The translations under genes were made by a program, and so were the position numbers. A DNA stretch of 5,963 bases from Syntrophobacterales bacterium (GTDB lineage Bacteria > Desulfobacterota > Syntrophobacteria > BM002): NCBI GenBank assembly GCA_030613915.1, contig JAUWKY010000164.1, positions 1 to 5,963 of the forward strand, read 5' to 3'. Shown one piece after another: positions 5,515 to 5,963 of the stretch. Each line of letters begins with the position of its first letter. Positions within the stretch are counted from its first letter, which is position 1. The notes under the pieces are model-generated. The model saw nothing but the letters and a program-made list of their open reading frames with translations, was not told the origin of the DNA and ran no database searches.

Positions 5515-5523
5515 ATGGTTGTC

Positions 5524-5963
5524 ATGTCTTTCAAAGAAAATCTAAGAGCGAAAATCAACCTCGATGGACTTCTGCGAAAGATTACTTCAACCATTCGTGA
5601 GACCCCTGGACAGAGAAGGTTGGACAAGGGACTCACGCAGGAACTCCTGGAGATGACAGATCTTGAGCACAAGAAGGTCAGAGACCTGCACCTCTATGTG
5701 CGTCCCTTAGAGGGGGAGAGCATGGAGGTGCTGGTGTTTGACAACGAGCTTCCCATCTACCACACCACCGTGTACGACGTAGCCCTGCGAAAAAGCCCAG
5801 AGTGGAAAGAAATGTTCAGCATCAAGAACATCAAAAAAGTCATGAATGACCAGGATGTAATCGACACGAAGGGTAAGGAATCACTGAAACGAATACATGC
5901 CAATGCTCTGGCCTTGCTGGATCTCACCTATACCAGAGATGACCTGGCCCTGCTGGTGGAGGA
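5524..5963 (+). CDS. unrecognised protein, 3' end cut by the window edge
   Basis: The frame stays open from ATG 5524 to the end of the window, giving 146 complete residues with no stop. I do not recognise the family. The start MSFKENLRAKINLDGLLRK has no signal peptide or membrane segment; the visible part is mixed, charged and apparently soluble, with Lys/Arg-rich and Glu/Asp-rich stretches. A segment of strand-like sequence (MEVLVFDNELPIYHTTVYDVAL, split here as residues 68-79 and 80-87) is followed by helix-like sequence from about 91. No cysteine is present. AAGGAG at nine bases and coding-like composition make it a real gene. It is divergent from manA across a 476-base gap, so shared function is not implied. 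Confidence 0.8.
   Translation, partial: MSFKENLRAKINLDGLLRKITSTIRETPGQRRLDKGLTQELLEMTDLEHKKVRDLHLYVRPLEGESMEVLVFDNELPIYHTTVYDVALRKSPEWKEMFSIKNIKKVMNDQDVIDTKGKESLKRIHANALALLDLTYTRDDLALLVE

Overview
The window reads as chromosomal DNA from a free-living bacterium of moderate GC, most likely an uncultivated anaerobe or soil/sediment organism. A Desulfobacterota-like source is my guess from the type of crotonase and dehydrogenase and from the style of the intergenic repeats; no ribosomal or phylogenetic marker is present, so this is weak. Five protein-coding genes are supported: an unrecognised polytopic membrane protein (minus), an ECHDC3-like crotonase lacking both classical catalytic glutamates (minus), a beta-hydroxyacid dehydrogenase of the tartronate-semialdehyde reductase type (plus), a class I mannose-6-phosphate isomerase ManA (minus), and an unrecognised gene cut by the right edge (plus).

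Layout: 1-30 is a faint heptad repeat. Positions 31-214 form a compact element with perfect 23-bp terminal inverted repeats around a GC-rich core full of small hairpins; it ends four bases from the membrane protein stop codon. The membrane protein occupies 219-1013. A roughly 330-base stretch with no recognisable feature follows, then a heptad-repeat hairpin (1346-1455) just downstream of the crotonase (1471-2247), which has a near-consensus sigma-70-type promoter. The divergent gap 2248-2676 is filled with 7- and 8-base periodic repeats and leads into the dehydrogenase (2677-3606). The convergent gap 3607-3841 holds a long inverted repeat built from heptads that may terminate transcription from both sides. 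ManA (3842-5047) is followed, in the divergent gap 5048-5523, by a second copy of the 1387-1455 hairpin family, an octad repeat and GC-rich tandem hairpins. The partial gene starts at 5524.

The genes do not form an operon or an obvious shared pathway: orientations alternate (-,-,+,-,+) and every gap between genes is over 200 bases. The crotonase points to acyl-CoA metabolism, the dehydrogenase to reduction of a small semialdehyde or glyoxylate-like substrate, and ManA to the mannose/GDP-mannose supply for polysaccharides. The most unusual property is in the gaps: at least nine unrelated short-period arrays, almost all with a 7-base period and the rest 8, and in each of the four gaps to the right of the membrane protein gene an array has an inverted partner that lets the strand fold back.
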